A stretch of DNA of 64,000 bases from Streptomyces goshikiensis (GTDB lineage: Bacteria; Actinomycetota; Actinomycetes; Streptomycetales; Streptomycetaceae): positions 1-64,000 of the forward strand of contig NZ_BMVE01000019.1 in assembly GCF_014650555.1 (NCBI RefSeq), read 5' to 3'. The position numbers and the translations under genes were made by a program. Below are positions 51,783 through 61,334 of this stretch, in pieces. Under the pieces are notes generated by a model that was given only the letters and a program-made list of their open reading frames with translations, had not been told where the DNA came from and did no database searches. How positions within the stretch are numbered: position 1 is the first letter of the stretch; each line of letters begins with the position of its first letter.

Positions 51783-52565
51783 ACCCGAGCCGGTAACAGC
51801 CGGCGTCTCGGACCCTGACGCCGCCACCACGAGTCGACCGACATCACGAGTTCAAGTTCAGTCGTTGATCGACGGGCTTTGGACTCGGCAGTATCGGGAG
51901 TCCTGCCGGAGCGGCTGGACCGGGCTACCGGAGCCTGGCGCGCCGCGACCGCGCGCATGCCGCTGCGGCGGCGTGGTAGTCGGATACGGGTCAGGTGCTT
52001 CGCTGGCCGTGGGTGTCCTGGCGGAGTTGTCCGGTATGCCTGGCCAGGGTGTCGATGCGTTCGTTCGGCGTCCTGGGGTCTCAGGTGGGGCCGGGTGGCG
52101 GTCAGGGGCTTGACGAGGCGGCGGCGTCATTATCGGCGAGAGCCCAGTTCGGTTTGCCGTCGGGGAGGTCATTCAGGGCAGTGATTGTCCGGCAAGTCCT
52201 CGCCGCACGCACCGGCGTGAGCCCGGCTGCCGCCCGCTGAGATACCGATCTCGTCCTCGCCACTGTCACTCCCTCGCCGGATCCGACCTCCTCGCCAGCC
52301 TGCGTCGGCTCCCCGACGGCTACGCCCTCCTCTTCGGCCACGCAGAACTGCGCCAGCCCCAGCTGCGCGCCGCAGCCGCCTGAGGACTTGATACAACGCC
52401 CGGATGCACCGCGTGGCCGGGCCGCAGTTCGGTCCGGCCTCCGCTTGAAGCACGCGGGCCGGTGATGCTGGGATCAGGCCCACGACGTGAAGTCCGTCTG
52501 ATTGGGATTCCGCTTGGGCGGGCACACGTTCGCGCAAGCCATCCGTGCATGGGAGGAACGCTTTC
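51783..52565. other. No intact gene
   Basis: About 780 bases. Two short plus-strand pieces near 52180-52383 (VRQVLAARTGVSPAAAR, then LASLRRLPDGYALLFGHAELRQPQLRAA) look like decayed coding sequence of unknown type. The last part holds the leader of the sigma-factor gene. Confidence 0.4.
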
Positions 52566-53486
52566 ATGTCTCACGTCGCCACAGCCCCCATTCCCGCCCG
52601 GGAGACAGCCCCGGACGCCTTCACCCGCGCTGAACCCGCAGCCGCCACCGGGCAGCTCACGGGGCCCCTGCCGCAGATCGACAACGCCCGCGAGGTAGCT
52701 CCCGCGGACGCGCGGGAGCTTTCGCGCCTGTTCCTGGTGCGGTTGCGGGAGCTGGAAGAGGGGACGCGTGACTACCAGTACGCGCGCAACACCCTGATCG
52801 AGATGAACATCTCGCTCGTCCGCTTCGCCGCCCGCGGCTTCACGGCCCGCATCAACGCCGGTGTTGAGCTCGACGACGTCATCCAGGTCGGCACGATCGG
52901 CCTGATCAAAGCCATCGACCGCTTCGACCCCGACCGCGAGGTCGAGTTCTCCACTCTCGCTCTCCCTTACATCACCGGCGAGATCAAGCGGTACTTCCGC
53001 GACACCACCTGGGCCGTGCACGTCCCCCGCCGCCTCCAGGAACTGCGCGTCCAACTCGCCAAGTGCCAGGAGACCCTCACCGAGGTTCTCGGACGCGCAC
53101 CGAGCGTCAAAGAGCTCGCCGAGCACCTCGAACTCTCCGAGGATGAAGTCATCGAGGGACTGGTGGCCGCAAACGGCTACAGCAGCGCCTCCCTGGACTC
53201 GACCGCCGGCACCACCGACCGCCCGGCCGCCCTTAGCGAGGGCAGGACGCTTGCGGACACGGTCGGCGACATCGATCCGGCGATGGTCCTCTTCGAGGAC
53301 GTCCACACCCTCGCGCCACTTCTGCGCGAACTCGACGAGCGCGACCTGCGGATCCTTCGGATGCGTTTCGCCCGTGAGATGACCCAGGCCGAGATCGGTG
53401 CCGAAATCGGCATCTCGCAGATGCAGGTGTCCCGCCTGCTCACCCGGATCCTGACCCGCCTGCGCAGCGGCATGCTCGCCGCCTAG
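52566..53486 (+). CDS. RNA polymerase sigma factor, SigB/SigF/SigG family
   Basis: 306 residues. Region 2 is clear (NTLIEMNISLVRFAARGF, LDDVIQVGTIGLIKAIDRFDPDREVEFSTLALPYITGEIKRYFRDTTW), with region 3 (VPRRLQELRVQLAKCQETL) and region 4 (LRILRMRFAREMTQAEIGAEIGISQMQVSRLLTRIL). This is the group 3 type that controls stress and sporulation genes and is held by RsbW-type anti-sigma kinases. The ATG at 52566 has GGAGG 9 bases upstream. No anti-sigma gene adjoins it. STAS and HATPase genes elsewhere in the window are candidate partners. Confidence 0.93.
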   Translation: MSHVATAPIPARETAPDAFTRAEPAAATGQLTGPLPQIDNAREVAPADARELSRLFLVRLRELEEGTRDYQYARNTLIEMNISLVRFAARGFTARINAGVELDDVIQVGTIGLIKAIDRFDPDREVEFSTLALPYITGEIKRYFRDTTWAVHVPRRLQELRVQLAKCQETLTEVLGRAPSVKELAEHLELSEDEVIEGLVAANGYSSASLDSTAGTTDRPAALSEGRTLADTVGDIDPAMVLFEDVHTLAPLLRELDERDLRILRMRFAREMTQAEIGAEIGISQMQVSRLLTRILTRLRSGMLAA

Positions 53487-54018
53487 GTTCCGCGGTGTCC
53501 GCGACACTCGGCCCGCCGTCCCTCCCAGCTGATGCCGTGCGCAAGCGTCGAGGGGACCTGCCGCCGCTTAGGTGAGACGAACCCGCTTGCCGTGCCGGCA
53601 GGGCAAGTGGAAAGCGGCGAGCAGCCTCCACCCGACACTCATGGCCTTGCGCTCCGATCAGTCGATCTGCTCCAGCTAACCGAGGATGGCCACGTACTGC
53701 TTGTCCACTCTCCACAACTGCGACCTCCCGCGGACCCTGCCGTGATGACGCCCGGCACGTCCTCGGAAGGGGACCGTCGAATGCTGCCGAAAGGGGCAGC
53801 GGCGGAGTCCCTCGGTGGGGTGCATGGAGGTAGGGCGTCTCACGCCGACTCATGTGACTACTGGTCAGTAAAGTCAGTGAAGGGTCAGCATTCGTCCGAG
53901 CAGACCCGGTCGCAGCCTGATCCATATGAGACTCAACGGCGAGATCCACAAGTACCTCCAGAGGAGGCAGCGACAGTCGGACGATGCAAGAAGCGGAATG
54001 GACGACTCCTTGCCGGGG
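53487..54018. other. No gene seen
   Basis: Over 500 bases after the sigma-factor gene. A 41-codon frame from 53927 (RLNGEIHKYLQRRQRQ) is the best open stretch, without a family or strong ribosome site. Base composition drops slightly near 53850-53950. Confidence 0.4.
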
Positions 54019-55140
54019 TCAACTCACATTCGACCTCGTCATCCTAGGTGAACAGCCCATTACCCATACCATGCGGGGAGGTTGGGAACAGCTCTGGCGC
54101 CCCATGCGGAAGGCTGAATCGGCCGTTGGTCTTGCTGTACCAAGTCGCTCCGCTCGCCTCCCTGGCGGGCGTGCGATAGGCTCGCTGCGCCGTCCGATCC
54201 AGTTGAACTCGAACATGATCCGCGTGGCGCTGGAGTAGTACGTGAACGCCACCACGACCGCCTCCACGCCGTGCCCGGTCCCGGCGATCGTGACGGCGAG
54301 CAACAGCCCCAGCGCGTTGGTCAGTACGGACATCGGCGCGACGAAGGTGTCGATGCGCAGATTGCCGTAGTCCCACGACCGCAGCGTGAGCTCCCGCGAG
54401 CGCGCCACCCGGGACCGGTGCTCGACGGCCTCGCGCTCCTCCGCGGCGAAGGCACGGACCGTGTCCATGTTCATCAGGCTGTCGGAGACGTGCCCCGACA
54501 CCCGGGCGATGGCCTCCTCCCGCCGGCCGACGAGCGCCTGACGGCGCCGGATCAGGGGCAGTACGCACACCCCCGTCACCGTGATCATGACCAGCAGCGC
54601 CACGACCAGCAGCGGTTCGTAGAACCAGAGCACCACCGACCCGAACAGCAGCGGCACGAACCGGCCCACGACCGAGAAGGCCAGCGCGTCCACGAACTCC
54701 TCGAAGCGGGAGGCGAAGCTCAGGACCCGCTTGGTGAGCGACCCGGCGAAGTTGTCGTGGAAGAAGGCGGCGTCCTTCGCGAACAGCTCGTCCATGCCGA
54801 TCACGTACAGGCGCTCGATGCCGAGGGCGTCGAGCCGGTTCAGGCAGTGCAGACCGCCGCGCCACGCCGCCTCGGAGAGCAGCAGCACACCGGCGAACCC
54901 GAGGACGTACGGTAACGCCGCGCCGAGGGTGAGGGCAGCGGAGCCGCCGGCGATGCGGGCGACGAGCTTCGCGATGACCAGCGGGGCGATGTAGTTGATA
55001 CCGATGTTGCCGATGGCAGGCAACAGCATGGCGGGCGCGGTGAGCCAGCGCAGCCGGGCCAGCTCCCTGCCGTAGTAGCGGAGCGCGAGGGCCACGGGGC
55101 CCTTGCGGGGTGGAATTCCTCGTGATGCAGACGATTCCAT
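54019..55140 (-). pseudogene. ABC exporter transmembrane half, truncated before ATPase
   Basis: From an ATG at 55140 the protein has six membrane helices of a type I exporter, with the typical coupling regions (HVSDSLMNMDTVRAFAAEEREAVEHR, RIMFEFNWIG). About residue 315 the family similarity ends abruptly and an unrelated tail of 55-60 residues runs to a TAG/TGA-type stop at 54019. No Walker A or B is present. Family members are 570-600 residues with a fused ATPase, so this is a 3' truncation. It contains a TTA codon at 54913-54915. Confidence 0.8.
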
Positions 55141-55215
55141 CGCAACCCTGTGATGTCGTGTCAGAACGGAACCCGCAGTGTCTCGCGCCCGCATCCGCGC
55201 CGTCCAAGCGTTTTC

Positions 55216-56724
55216 TTAGGGGATGTCCTCGATCCGTTCGCGGTTGAGGAGGTGGGTCGGCAGGTGGGGCTGCCGCGGGTCCACCGGGAAGCCGTGGTCG
55301 TAGGCGAGGCAGGCGATCGCGAGGGGGCCCAGCGCCGCCCGGGCGCGTGGAGCGGCCGAGTCGCCCCAGTAGCCGGCGTGATCGGCGAGGGCTTCGGCGA
55401 GCGCCTCGGCGAACGCGGCGTGATCGCCCGCCACCAGGCGGTGGAAGAGGGCCACGGGGTGGTAGTCGACGCGGTTCACGAAGTCCGTCGGCGCGTGGGT
55501 CACGGACTCGGGCGCGGACGTCTCGATGGTGGCGACCAGCTTCGGTACGACGTCGTCGACGGGGCGGTCGGAGAAGTAGGTCCGCAGGGTGTCGACCCAG
55601 TGCAGTACGTACGCGTCGACGGTGTCGTCCTGCCGGAGCGTCGCGAGCGGTACGGCGCACAGACGGCCGATCCGGTCCTTCTGGCGGCACGCGATCGCCA
55701 GGTAGAGGGCGTCGAGCCAGGCCCGGGCGTCGGCCGGCGGCTCCGCGGGCACGGCCGGCAGCTTCAGGACGAGGTCTTCGCCGAGGTGGCACTCCTGCGG
55801 GGGCGCGCCGGTGAACAGCGCGGAGCCGAGTTGCACGGCGGTGGCCCACGCGTCCCAGGTGTCGATGCGCGCGACGCCGGAGTCGGCGGCGCAGTGGGCG
55901 TGCGCGAGGGAGACGGCGGAGGCGAAGGCATCGGCCAGAGCGGCCGGGTCCTGCGCGAGGCGGCCGATCGACTCGGCGACGGCGTGCGTGAGAGCGGTGA
56001 CCTCCGGGACGTCGGCCGCGGCGGCCGTGTCGATCCGCCCGGCCCGGTCGAGGCGGACCAGGCCCTTCATCAGGCCGAGCAGCCGCGGCGGCGGCCGAAG
56101 GGAGAAGGTCCGGGTGTCCTCGTCGATGACCGTGAGCGAGGTCAGCCCGCCCTGGTGCCACCAGTAGACCCGCGGGGACAGCGCCCCCGGCCCGTCCTCG
56201 TGAGCGCCGAGGGCGTACGAGGCCAGCCCGTTGAGGGCATCGACGACCGAGCCGTCGGTGATCGGGTGGTACGCCAGCAGGTGCCGGGTGGGTACGACGA
56301 CGAGGGCGCCGCCCTCCGGCAACGCGGTCCCGGTCACCTGCCGGGCCGCCTCCGACAGGAACAGCGCCTTGCTCGCGACGAAGTGGGAGTCGCCGTAGAG
56401 GGAGTGCAGCCTCGCCCGCCCCGCCACGGTCACTTCCTCGTGCTCGACGGGCACGCGCATCAGGTTGGCGTACGCCGCCCGCCCCAGTGCTTCGAGTCCG
56501 GCGCGCTCCACGTCCGCGTCGGTGAGGATCCGCACGCTGGTGGGGCCGTCGAGGGCGTAGGCGAAGACGAGCCCGTCGGCTGCCAGGCGGGCGTAGCGCA
56601 TCCCGTCGGCGATGTCCGGCGTCAGCGAGGCGAGGGGCAGCAGCCGTGCGTGCGTGCCGCGCAGGAGTTCCTCCGCGCTCTCGCCGCCGTGGCCACGGGT
56701 GTCAGGGGTGTTGTCTCGTATCAC
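55216..56724 (-). CDS. Imm49-like protein with DUF1444-like N-terminal half
   Basis: 502 residues. The C-terminal 250 match the Imm49 immunity family (ARAWLDALYLAIACRQKDRIGRLC, YVLHWVDTLRTYF, HPVALFHRLVAGDHAAFAEAL, ALGPLAIACLAYDHGFPVDP). The N-terminal 240 form a different domain (RYARLAADGLVFAYALDG, VVVPTRHLLAYHPI) that resembles DUF1444-type proteins. Imm49 proteins are predicted to protect against polymorphic toxins, but no toxin gene is adjacent. GTG at 56724 is divergent from the peptidase gene. Confidence 0.78.
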   Translation of the reverse strand: MIRDNTPDTRGHGGESAEELLRGTHARLLPLASLTPDIADGMRYARLAADGLVFAYALDGPTSVRILTDADVERAGLEALGRAAYANLMRVPVEHEEVTVAGRARLHSLYGDSHFVASKALFLSEAARQVTGTALPEGGALVVVPTRHLLAYHPITDGSVVDALNGLASYALGAHEDGPGALSPRVYWWHQGGLTSLTVIDEDTRTFSLRPPPRLLGLMKGLVRLDRAGRIDTAAAADVPEVTALTHAVAESIGRLAQDPAALADAFASAVSLAHAHCAADSGVARIDTWDAWATAVQLGSALFTGAPPQECHLGEDLVLKLPAVPAEPPADARAWLDALYLAIACRQKDRIGRLCAVPLATLRQDDTVDAYVLHWVDTLRTYFSDRPVDDVVPKLVATIETSAPESVTHAPTDFVNRVDYHPVALFHRLVAGDHAAFAEALAEALADHAGYWGDSAAPRARAALGPLAIACLAYDHGFPVDPRQPHLPTHLLNRERIEDIP

Positions 56725-56821
56725 CCCGGGACTCTACGACGAGCCCGGACGAAGGCGTGCACCTCACCCGTTCGGGCGTACTCCAGGTCTGCGGGGAGGA
56801 GGGCCGGACGTACCGTGAAGC

Positions 56822-57475
56822 GTGCGCCATCCGCCCGTCCTGCTGGCCGCGGCCGCCGCCCTCTGCGTGAGTACGACGTGCGGCGCGGCCCAGCCGCCCG
56901 CGCCGCGGCCCCCGTTCGCGGCGGCGGTCACGGACGTGCCCGGGGCGAAGCTCGGCGCGAGCCACCGGCCCGGCTGTCCCGTCGCGGCGGAGCACCTGCG
57001 GCTGATCCGGATGAACCACTGGGGCTTCGACGGCAAGGTGCACCGGGGTGAGCTGATAGCGCACCGCGATGCCGTGGAACCGCTGCTGCACGCTTTCGGC
57101 CGGGCCTTCGAGGACCGGTTCCCGATCCGGCGGATGCGGGTGATGGCCGAGTACGGCGGCGACGACCTCAAGGCGATGGCGGACGGCAACACCTCCGCGT
57201 ACAACTGCCGCCAGGTGGTGGGGGACCCCGCGAAGCTGTCGCGGCACGCGTGGGGCGACGCCGTGGACATCAACCCCGTCGAGAACCCGTACGTCGACGT
57301 GCGCGGAGTGGTGCACCCGCCGACGGGCCGGGAGTTCCTGCGGCGCGACAGGTCCCGGCCCGGGATGATCGAGGACGGCGGGGCGTTCGTGACCGCGTTC
57401 CGCACCGCCGGCTGGTACTGGGGAGGGCGTTGGGGCAACCCGGACTACCAGCACTTCTCCGCGAACAGCGGCTAG
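56822..57475 (+). CDS. M15-family D-Ala-D-Ala carboxypeptidase-like protein
   Basis: 217 residues starting at a GTG. A Sec signal (VLLAAAAALCVSTTCGA) leads to an exported enzyme. Zinc ligands fit the VanY/M15 pattern: SRHAWGDAVDINP (HxxxxxxD) near residue 140 and PDYQHFS near the end. The insertion NTSAYNCRQV gives a cysteine pair with CPVAAEH that may form a disulphide. It should trim peptidoglycan peptides outside the cell. Confidence 0.87.
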   Translation: MRHPPVLLAAAAALCVSTTCGAAQPPAPRPPFAAAVTDVPGAKLGASHRPGCPVAAEHLRLIRMNHWGFDGKVHRGELIAHRDAVEPLLHAFGRAFEDRFPIRRMRVMAEYGGDDLKAMADGNTSAYNCRQVVGDPAKLSRHAWGDAVDINPVENPYVDVRGVVHPPTGREFLRRDRSRPGMIEDGGAFVTAFRTAGWYWGGRWGNPDYQHFSANSG

Positions 57476-57506
57476 GACGGCGGGAGGTAACCGGAGGGCG
57501 GTCCCC

Positions 57507-58982
57507 TCAGACCGTCTTGGCCGGGGCCGGCTCGGCGGTGGAGAGCGGGGCGGCGATCTGCTCCAGGGAGCGGCCCTCCGCGGCGACCGCGTAGAAGACG
57601 GCCACCAGGCCGGCGGCCACCATCAGCGCGGCCCCGACACAGAAGGCGATCACGGCGTCGGACACCACCCCGCTGGAGGTCAGTCCGGCGAAGAGCAGCG
57701 GGCCGGAGATGCCGCCCGCCGCCGTGCCGACGGCGTAGAAGAAGGCGATCGCCATCGCGCGGGTCTCCATCGGGAAGATCTCGCTGACCGTCAGATAGGC
57801 GGAACTGGCCCCGGCCGAGGCGAAGAAGAGCACCACGCACCAGCACGCGGTCATCGTCACGGCCGTGAGCCGGCCGGCGCCGAACAGCCAGGCCGTGCCG
57901 AAGAGGAGCAGCCCGGACAGGATGTACGTGCCCGAGATCATCGGCCGGCGCCCGACCGTGTCGAAGAGGCGCCCCAGCAGGAGCGGGCCGAGGAAGTTCA
58001 GGAAGGCGACGACGGCGAAGTAGTAGCCGGTCACCCCGCTGGACACGCCGAAGAACGTGACGAGGATGGAACCGAAGCCGAAGGTGATCGCGTTGTACAG
58101 GAAGGCCTGGCCGACGAAGAGGGACAGGCCGAGCACGGCGCGCCGCGGATAGGAGCGGAAGACCGTCCTCGCGATCTCACCGAAGCCGATGTCCTTGCGC
58201 CGGGTGACGCTGATGGCCTCCTCCGGATCGGGAAGGCGTACGCCCTTCTCCGCTTCCACCCGCCGCTCCACGTCCGACACCAGCGCCTCGGCCTCCTCGG
58301 TGCGCCCGTGGACCATCATCCAGCGCGGGCTTTCCGGTACGTGACGCCGCACCAGCAGGATGACCAGTCCGAGCACGACCCCGAGGGCGAAGGTGAGCCT
58401 CCAGCCCACCGACGCCGGGAAGATCTCGGTGTTCAGGGCCAGGACCGAGAGGAGGGCGCCGGCGACGGCGCCGATCCAGAAGCTGCCGTTGATGATCAGG
58501 TCGACCCGGCCGCGGTACTTGCTGGGGATCAGCTCGTCGATCGCGGAGTTGATGGCCGCGTATTCGCCGCCGATACCGAAACCGGTGAGGAACCGGAACA
58601 GGAAGAACCACCAGGCCGAGAAGGACACCGCCGTCAGAGCGGTCGCCGCCAGATAGACGCCGAGGGTGACCAGGAACAGCTTCTTGCGCCCGTACAGGTC
58701 GGTGAGCCGGCCGAAGACCAGCGCGCCGGAGCAGGCACCGGCCACGTACAGGGCGGCGGCGACCCCGGTCACCTGGGCGTCGGTGATGGAAAGCCCGCTG
58801 CCGTCCTCGGAGATACGGCTCGCGATGCTTCCGACGACGGTGACTTCGAGACCGTCGAGGATCCAGACGGTGCCCAGCCCGATGACGATCATCCAATGCC
58901 ACCGGGACCAGGGCAGTCGGTCCAGCCGCGCCGGCACCTTGGTGGTGACGGTCCGTGAGTGCGTCTCGGTGCGTTCCGGCAT
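57507..58982 (-). CDS. MFS transporter, sugar-porter type
   Basis: 491 residues with twelve membrane helices. Landmarks: the GRLTDLYGRKK loop between helices 2 and 3, FLTGFGIGGEYAAINSAIDELIP, the RHVPESPRW end of helix 6, and GRLFDTVGRRPMISG between helices 8 and 9. This pattern occurs in the sugar/metabolite porter families. The substrate is unknown. ATG at 58982 was chosen over an upstream GTG. It converges on the M15 gene with 31 bases between them. Confidence 0.88.
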   Translation of the reverse strand: MPERTETHSRTVTTKVPARLDRLPWSRWHWMIVIGLGTVWILDGLEVTVVGSIASRISEDGSGLSITDAQVTGVAAALYVAGACSGALVFGRLTDLYGRKKLFLVTLGVYLAATALTAVSFSAWWFFLFRFLTGFGIGGEYAAINSAIDELIPSKYRGRVDLIINGSFWIGAVAGALLSVLALNTEIFPASVGWRLTFALGVVLGLVILLVRRHVPESPRWMMVHGRTEEAEALVSDVERRVEAEKGVRLPDPEEAISVTRRKDIGFGEIARTVFRSYPRRAVLGLSLFVGQAFLYNAITFGFGSILVTFFGVSSGVTGYYFAVVAFLNFLGPLLLGRLFDTVGRRPMISGTYILSGLLLFGTAWLFGAGRLTAVTMTACWCVVLFFASAGASSAYLTVSEIFPMETRAMAIAFFYAVGTAAGGISGPLLFAGLTSSGVVSDAVIAFCVGAALMVAAGLVAVFYAVAAEGRSLEQIAAPLSTAEPAPAKTV

Positions 58983-59081
58983 GCTCCGGCGTCTGCCCGG
59001 GCCGCCGCACCACAAACTCGGCCGACCGGGTGGACGGCCGTCAGGCCGCGCGGGGACCGGTGACCGGAGCCGCTTCGCCGG

Positions 59082-59357
59082 TCAGGTGTGGAGACGGCTG
59101 TTGTGGCCGTCGTGCCCGTCGGCGTTGTCGTCGTTGAACCAGTAGTCGCCCGCCGCGAGGTAGCGGAAGGCGTGGGCGCGCTCCCGGGGCAGCGCGACGG
59201 TGACGGCACGGCTGCCGTCCTTGCGCTCCTTCAGTTCGTGGGCGCCGGGCTGCCAGTCGTTGAAGTCGCCTACGACGCTGACCGGTCCGGGCGGGACGTC
59301 GGCCGGGAGCACGAAGGTGATCTCGGTACGGTCCTTGCGGCGCTTGCGTTCGAGCAC
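59082..59357 (-). CDS. CBM48/isoamylase early-set domain protein
   Basis: 91 residues. Third copy in the window (others at 6707 and 48385), with KRRKDRTEITFVLPADVPPG, SVVGDFNDWQPGAHEL and FRYLAAGDYWFNDDNADGHD. GTG at 59357 with AGGAGG 6 bases upstream. Unlike the other two, it has no divergent small charged gene next to it. The divergent neighbour is csbD-like instead. Confidence 0.87.
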   Translation of the reverse strand: MLERKRRKDRTEITFVLPADVPPGPVSVVGDFNDWQPGAHELKERKDGSRAVTVALPRERAHAFRYLAAGDYWFNDDNADGHDGHNSRLHT

Positions 59358-59622
59358 GGGAGCCTCCTGTCGCGATGTACAGACCGGGCACATCCTGGCC
59401 CGGGGGCCGCCGCCGCGCACGCCGACGCAGCGGCGGGACATCCCCGCGGGTCCGGCAAGCCCCCGGAACGGCCTAGCGCCGGCCTGAGTCGACTGGCGCA
59501 GCTCCGGATGCGGACCACCGCCACCGCGGGCAGGATCGCAATCGGGGCCGAGCCGGTCCACCGCCGCCAGCGGCGGCGTACCGGCGCAGCGGTTCCCATC
59601 CCACGAGCGACAGGAGTTCACC

Positions 59623-59814
59623 ATGGCTGACAAGGGCAAGATGGACCAGGCGAAGGGCAAGGCGAAGGAAGCGGTCGGCAAGGTCGCCGACAACGACCGC
59701 ATGAAGGCCGAGGGCAAGATGGACCAGGCCAAGGGCAAGGCCAAGGAGGCCATGTCCGACGCCGCGGAGCGTGGCCGGGACGCCAAGGACTCCATGCGCG
59801 ACAAGCACAGGTAG
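59623..59814 (+). CDS. CsbD-family stress protein
   Basis: 63 residues, very hydrophilic and helical. A 13-residue unit GKMDQAKGKAKEA is repeated exactly at about residues 5-17 and 31-43, typical of CsbD. The family is induced by general stress in many bacteria; its mechanism is unknown. CAGGAG lies 7 bases before the ATG. A stem-loop follows the stop. Confidence 0.93.
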   Translation: MADKGKMDQAKGKAKEAVGKVADNDRMKAEGKMDQAKGKAKEAMSDAAERGRDAKDSMRDKHR

Positions 59815-59855
59815 CCCTGGGCCAACCCGCCCCCCCCGCGTGTTATGCGCCGCCC

Positions 59856-59889
59856 GCGCCCCGTCCGGCCACGTGCCGGGACGGGGCGC
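59856..59889 (+). terminator. Stem-loop after the CsbD gene
   Basis: An 11-base inverted repeat (59856-59866 with 59879-59889) with a 12-base loop, 42 bases past the stop. Confidence 0.65.
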
Positions 59890-60229
59890 GGGCGCGCGGC
59901 GTGCCCGTCGTACACCGCTCGGGGCGCCGCCGGCGGATCCAGGGCCCGGGGGCGGCAGCTGAAGTACCGTCGCCGGGGGCTTGCCCGGGTCGTCCGCGCC
60001 CGGCCGGAGGGAGCGCCGGGGCGCGGGACGGCCGCGGGGTCCGGTGGATCCGGGCGGCAGCCCGTGATGCGGGCGGGTCCTGCCGGAGGGCGCCGGGGGG
60101 AGGGGCGTCACGGCCTGGACCCGCTCGGAAGGCCCGCTTTCCAGACGCCGGGCTTTCCGGTACCTCGCGTGTGACCCGAAGGAACGTACGTAAACGTGCC
60201 CGGGCGAGGAGAACTGAGCGGGCGTCGGA
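59890..60229. other. No gene seen
   Basis: 340 bases of very GC-rich spacer between the CsbD terminator and the PPOX gene end. Open frames are low-complexity Gly/Arg. Confidence 0.5.
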
Positions 60230-60637
60230 TCAGAGGGAGCCGACGACCTTGCGGGGGGTGATGCGGACGACGACGCGCTCGTTGTCGTTGGCGGACGAGG
60301 GGTTGAAGTCGGCGTACTCCTTGCCGGTGTACTTGCGGGAGAGCTGGTTGATCAGGTCCTGGCCCCCCTCGGTGGTGAGATGCGCCGTACCGCGGACCTC
60401 GGCGTAGGTGTAGGGGGCGTTGTGCGGGTTGATGAGCACGGTGACGCGCGGGTCGCGGCTCAGGTTCTTCTCCTTGCGGCGTCCGACGGTGGTGGAGAAG
60501 AGCAGGTCGTTGCCGTCGCGGGCGAGCCAGGTGACGGACACCTGGGGGCTGCCGTCGGGCTGGATGGTGGCGATGGAGGCGAAGACCGGGGTGTCGTCGA
60601 TGAGTTTCCTCAGGTCGTCGGAGAGCTCAGCGGGCAC
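60230..60637 (-). CDS. PPOX-class F420/FMN-dependent oxidoreductase
   Basis: 135 residues forming the split-barrel fold: FASIATIQPDGSPQVSVTWLARDGNDLLFSTT, GRRKEKNLSRDPRVTVLI, TYAEVRGTAHLTTEGG, and RVVVRITPRKVVGSL at the end. This is the F420-using group common in actinobacteria. The substrate is unknown. GTG at 60637 with AAGGAA upstream. It differs from the PPOX protein at 23567 in length and motifs. Confidence 0.87.
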   Translation of the reverse strand: MPAELSDDLRKLIDDTPVFASIATIQPDGSPQVSVTWLARDGNDLLFSTTVGRRKEKNLSRDPRVTVLINPHNAPYTYAEVRGTAHLTTEGGQDLINQLSRKYTGKEYADFNPSSANDNERVVVRITPRKVVGSL

Positions 60638-60896
60638 GGTCGGGTTCCTTTCCTCGGCCGCCCCCGGGGGACGGGCGGCGGCAACGGCTTGCGGAAACCG
60701 TGGCACTCCGGGCGAAGGGGGAGACCCCGCGCGCGGTCGGAGCGGATCCGGTTCACCCGGACGGGCCAGGAGGGCAGGGCCGCGGACGCGCGCACGCCCC
60801 CCTCGCGCACCGCTCGCGGCGCGCCGGGGTTCGGCCGAACGCCGGGATGGGGCGACGGGGGAGAATTTCCCGGCGGTGTCGGGGCACCTGTGTTTC

Positions 60897-61214
60897 ATGA
60901 CCCTTTACGTCGTCACCATCCCCGGCACCCTTCTCAGCGGGCTCACGCCCGAGGCGCGCACGGAACTCGTCCGCGCGCTGCGCGGATCCGATCCACGGGA
61001 GACGGAGCTGGGCGCCGCCGAGGACCTGGACCTCCTCACCTTCTATCCGGACTCGTCAGCCTTCAGCCTGCGGCTGGAGGTGGAGGCCGCCGACACGGCC
61101 GCGGCGGAGGCCCAGGCCCGGGACCTGGCCACCGGGGCCCTGCGCAAGGTCGGGCTGTCCGCCGATGCCGCGCCGCTGGGAGACCCCGTGATCACGGGGA
61201 TCGCCGGCGCCTGA
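60897..61214 (+). CDS. Hypothetical protein, ferredoxin-like size
   Basis: 105 residues from an ATG at 60897. The predicted pattern is beta-alpha-beta (LYVVTIPGTLL, then FSLRLEVEAADTAAAEAQARDLATGALRKVGL). No Cys or catalytic motif is visible. Function unknown; it could be an ACT- or ferredoxin-like fold. It lies between the PPOX and katG genes. Confidence 0.65.
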   Translation: MTLYVVTIPGTLLSGLTPEARTELVRALRGSDPRETELGAAEDLDLLTFYPDSSAFSLRLEVEAADTAAAEAQARDLATGALRKVGLSADAAPLGDPVITGIAGA

Positions 61215-61267
61215 AGCGGTGGGGCGCGGCGGCTTCCGCCCGCCCGCTCCACCGGCCGCGCGTCCCG

Positions 61268-61310
61268 GTGGTGTCCCGGCCGGCCGATCCGCGGCCGGCC
61301 GGGACACCAC
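61268..61310 (-). terminator. Strong stem-loop terminator of katG
   Basis: A perfect 18-base inverted repeat (61268-61285 with 61293-61310) and a 7-base loop, 25 bases past the katG stop. It may also end the plus-strand gene at 61214. Confidence 0.8.
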
Positions 61311-61334
61311 TCCCAAGCCCGGGCCGGGCTCAGC

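Noticed and set aside
54044..56161. A 705-codon minus-strand frame over the Imm49-like and ABC genes
   Set aside because: Arg/Pro-rich shadow of two well-supported genes in another frame.
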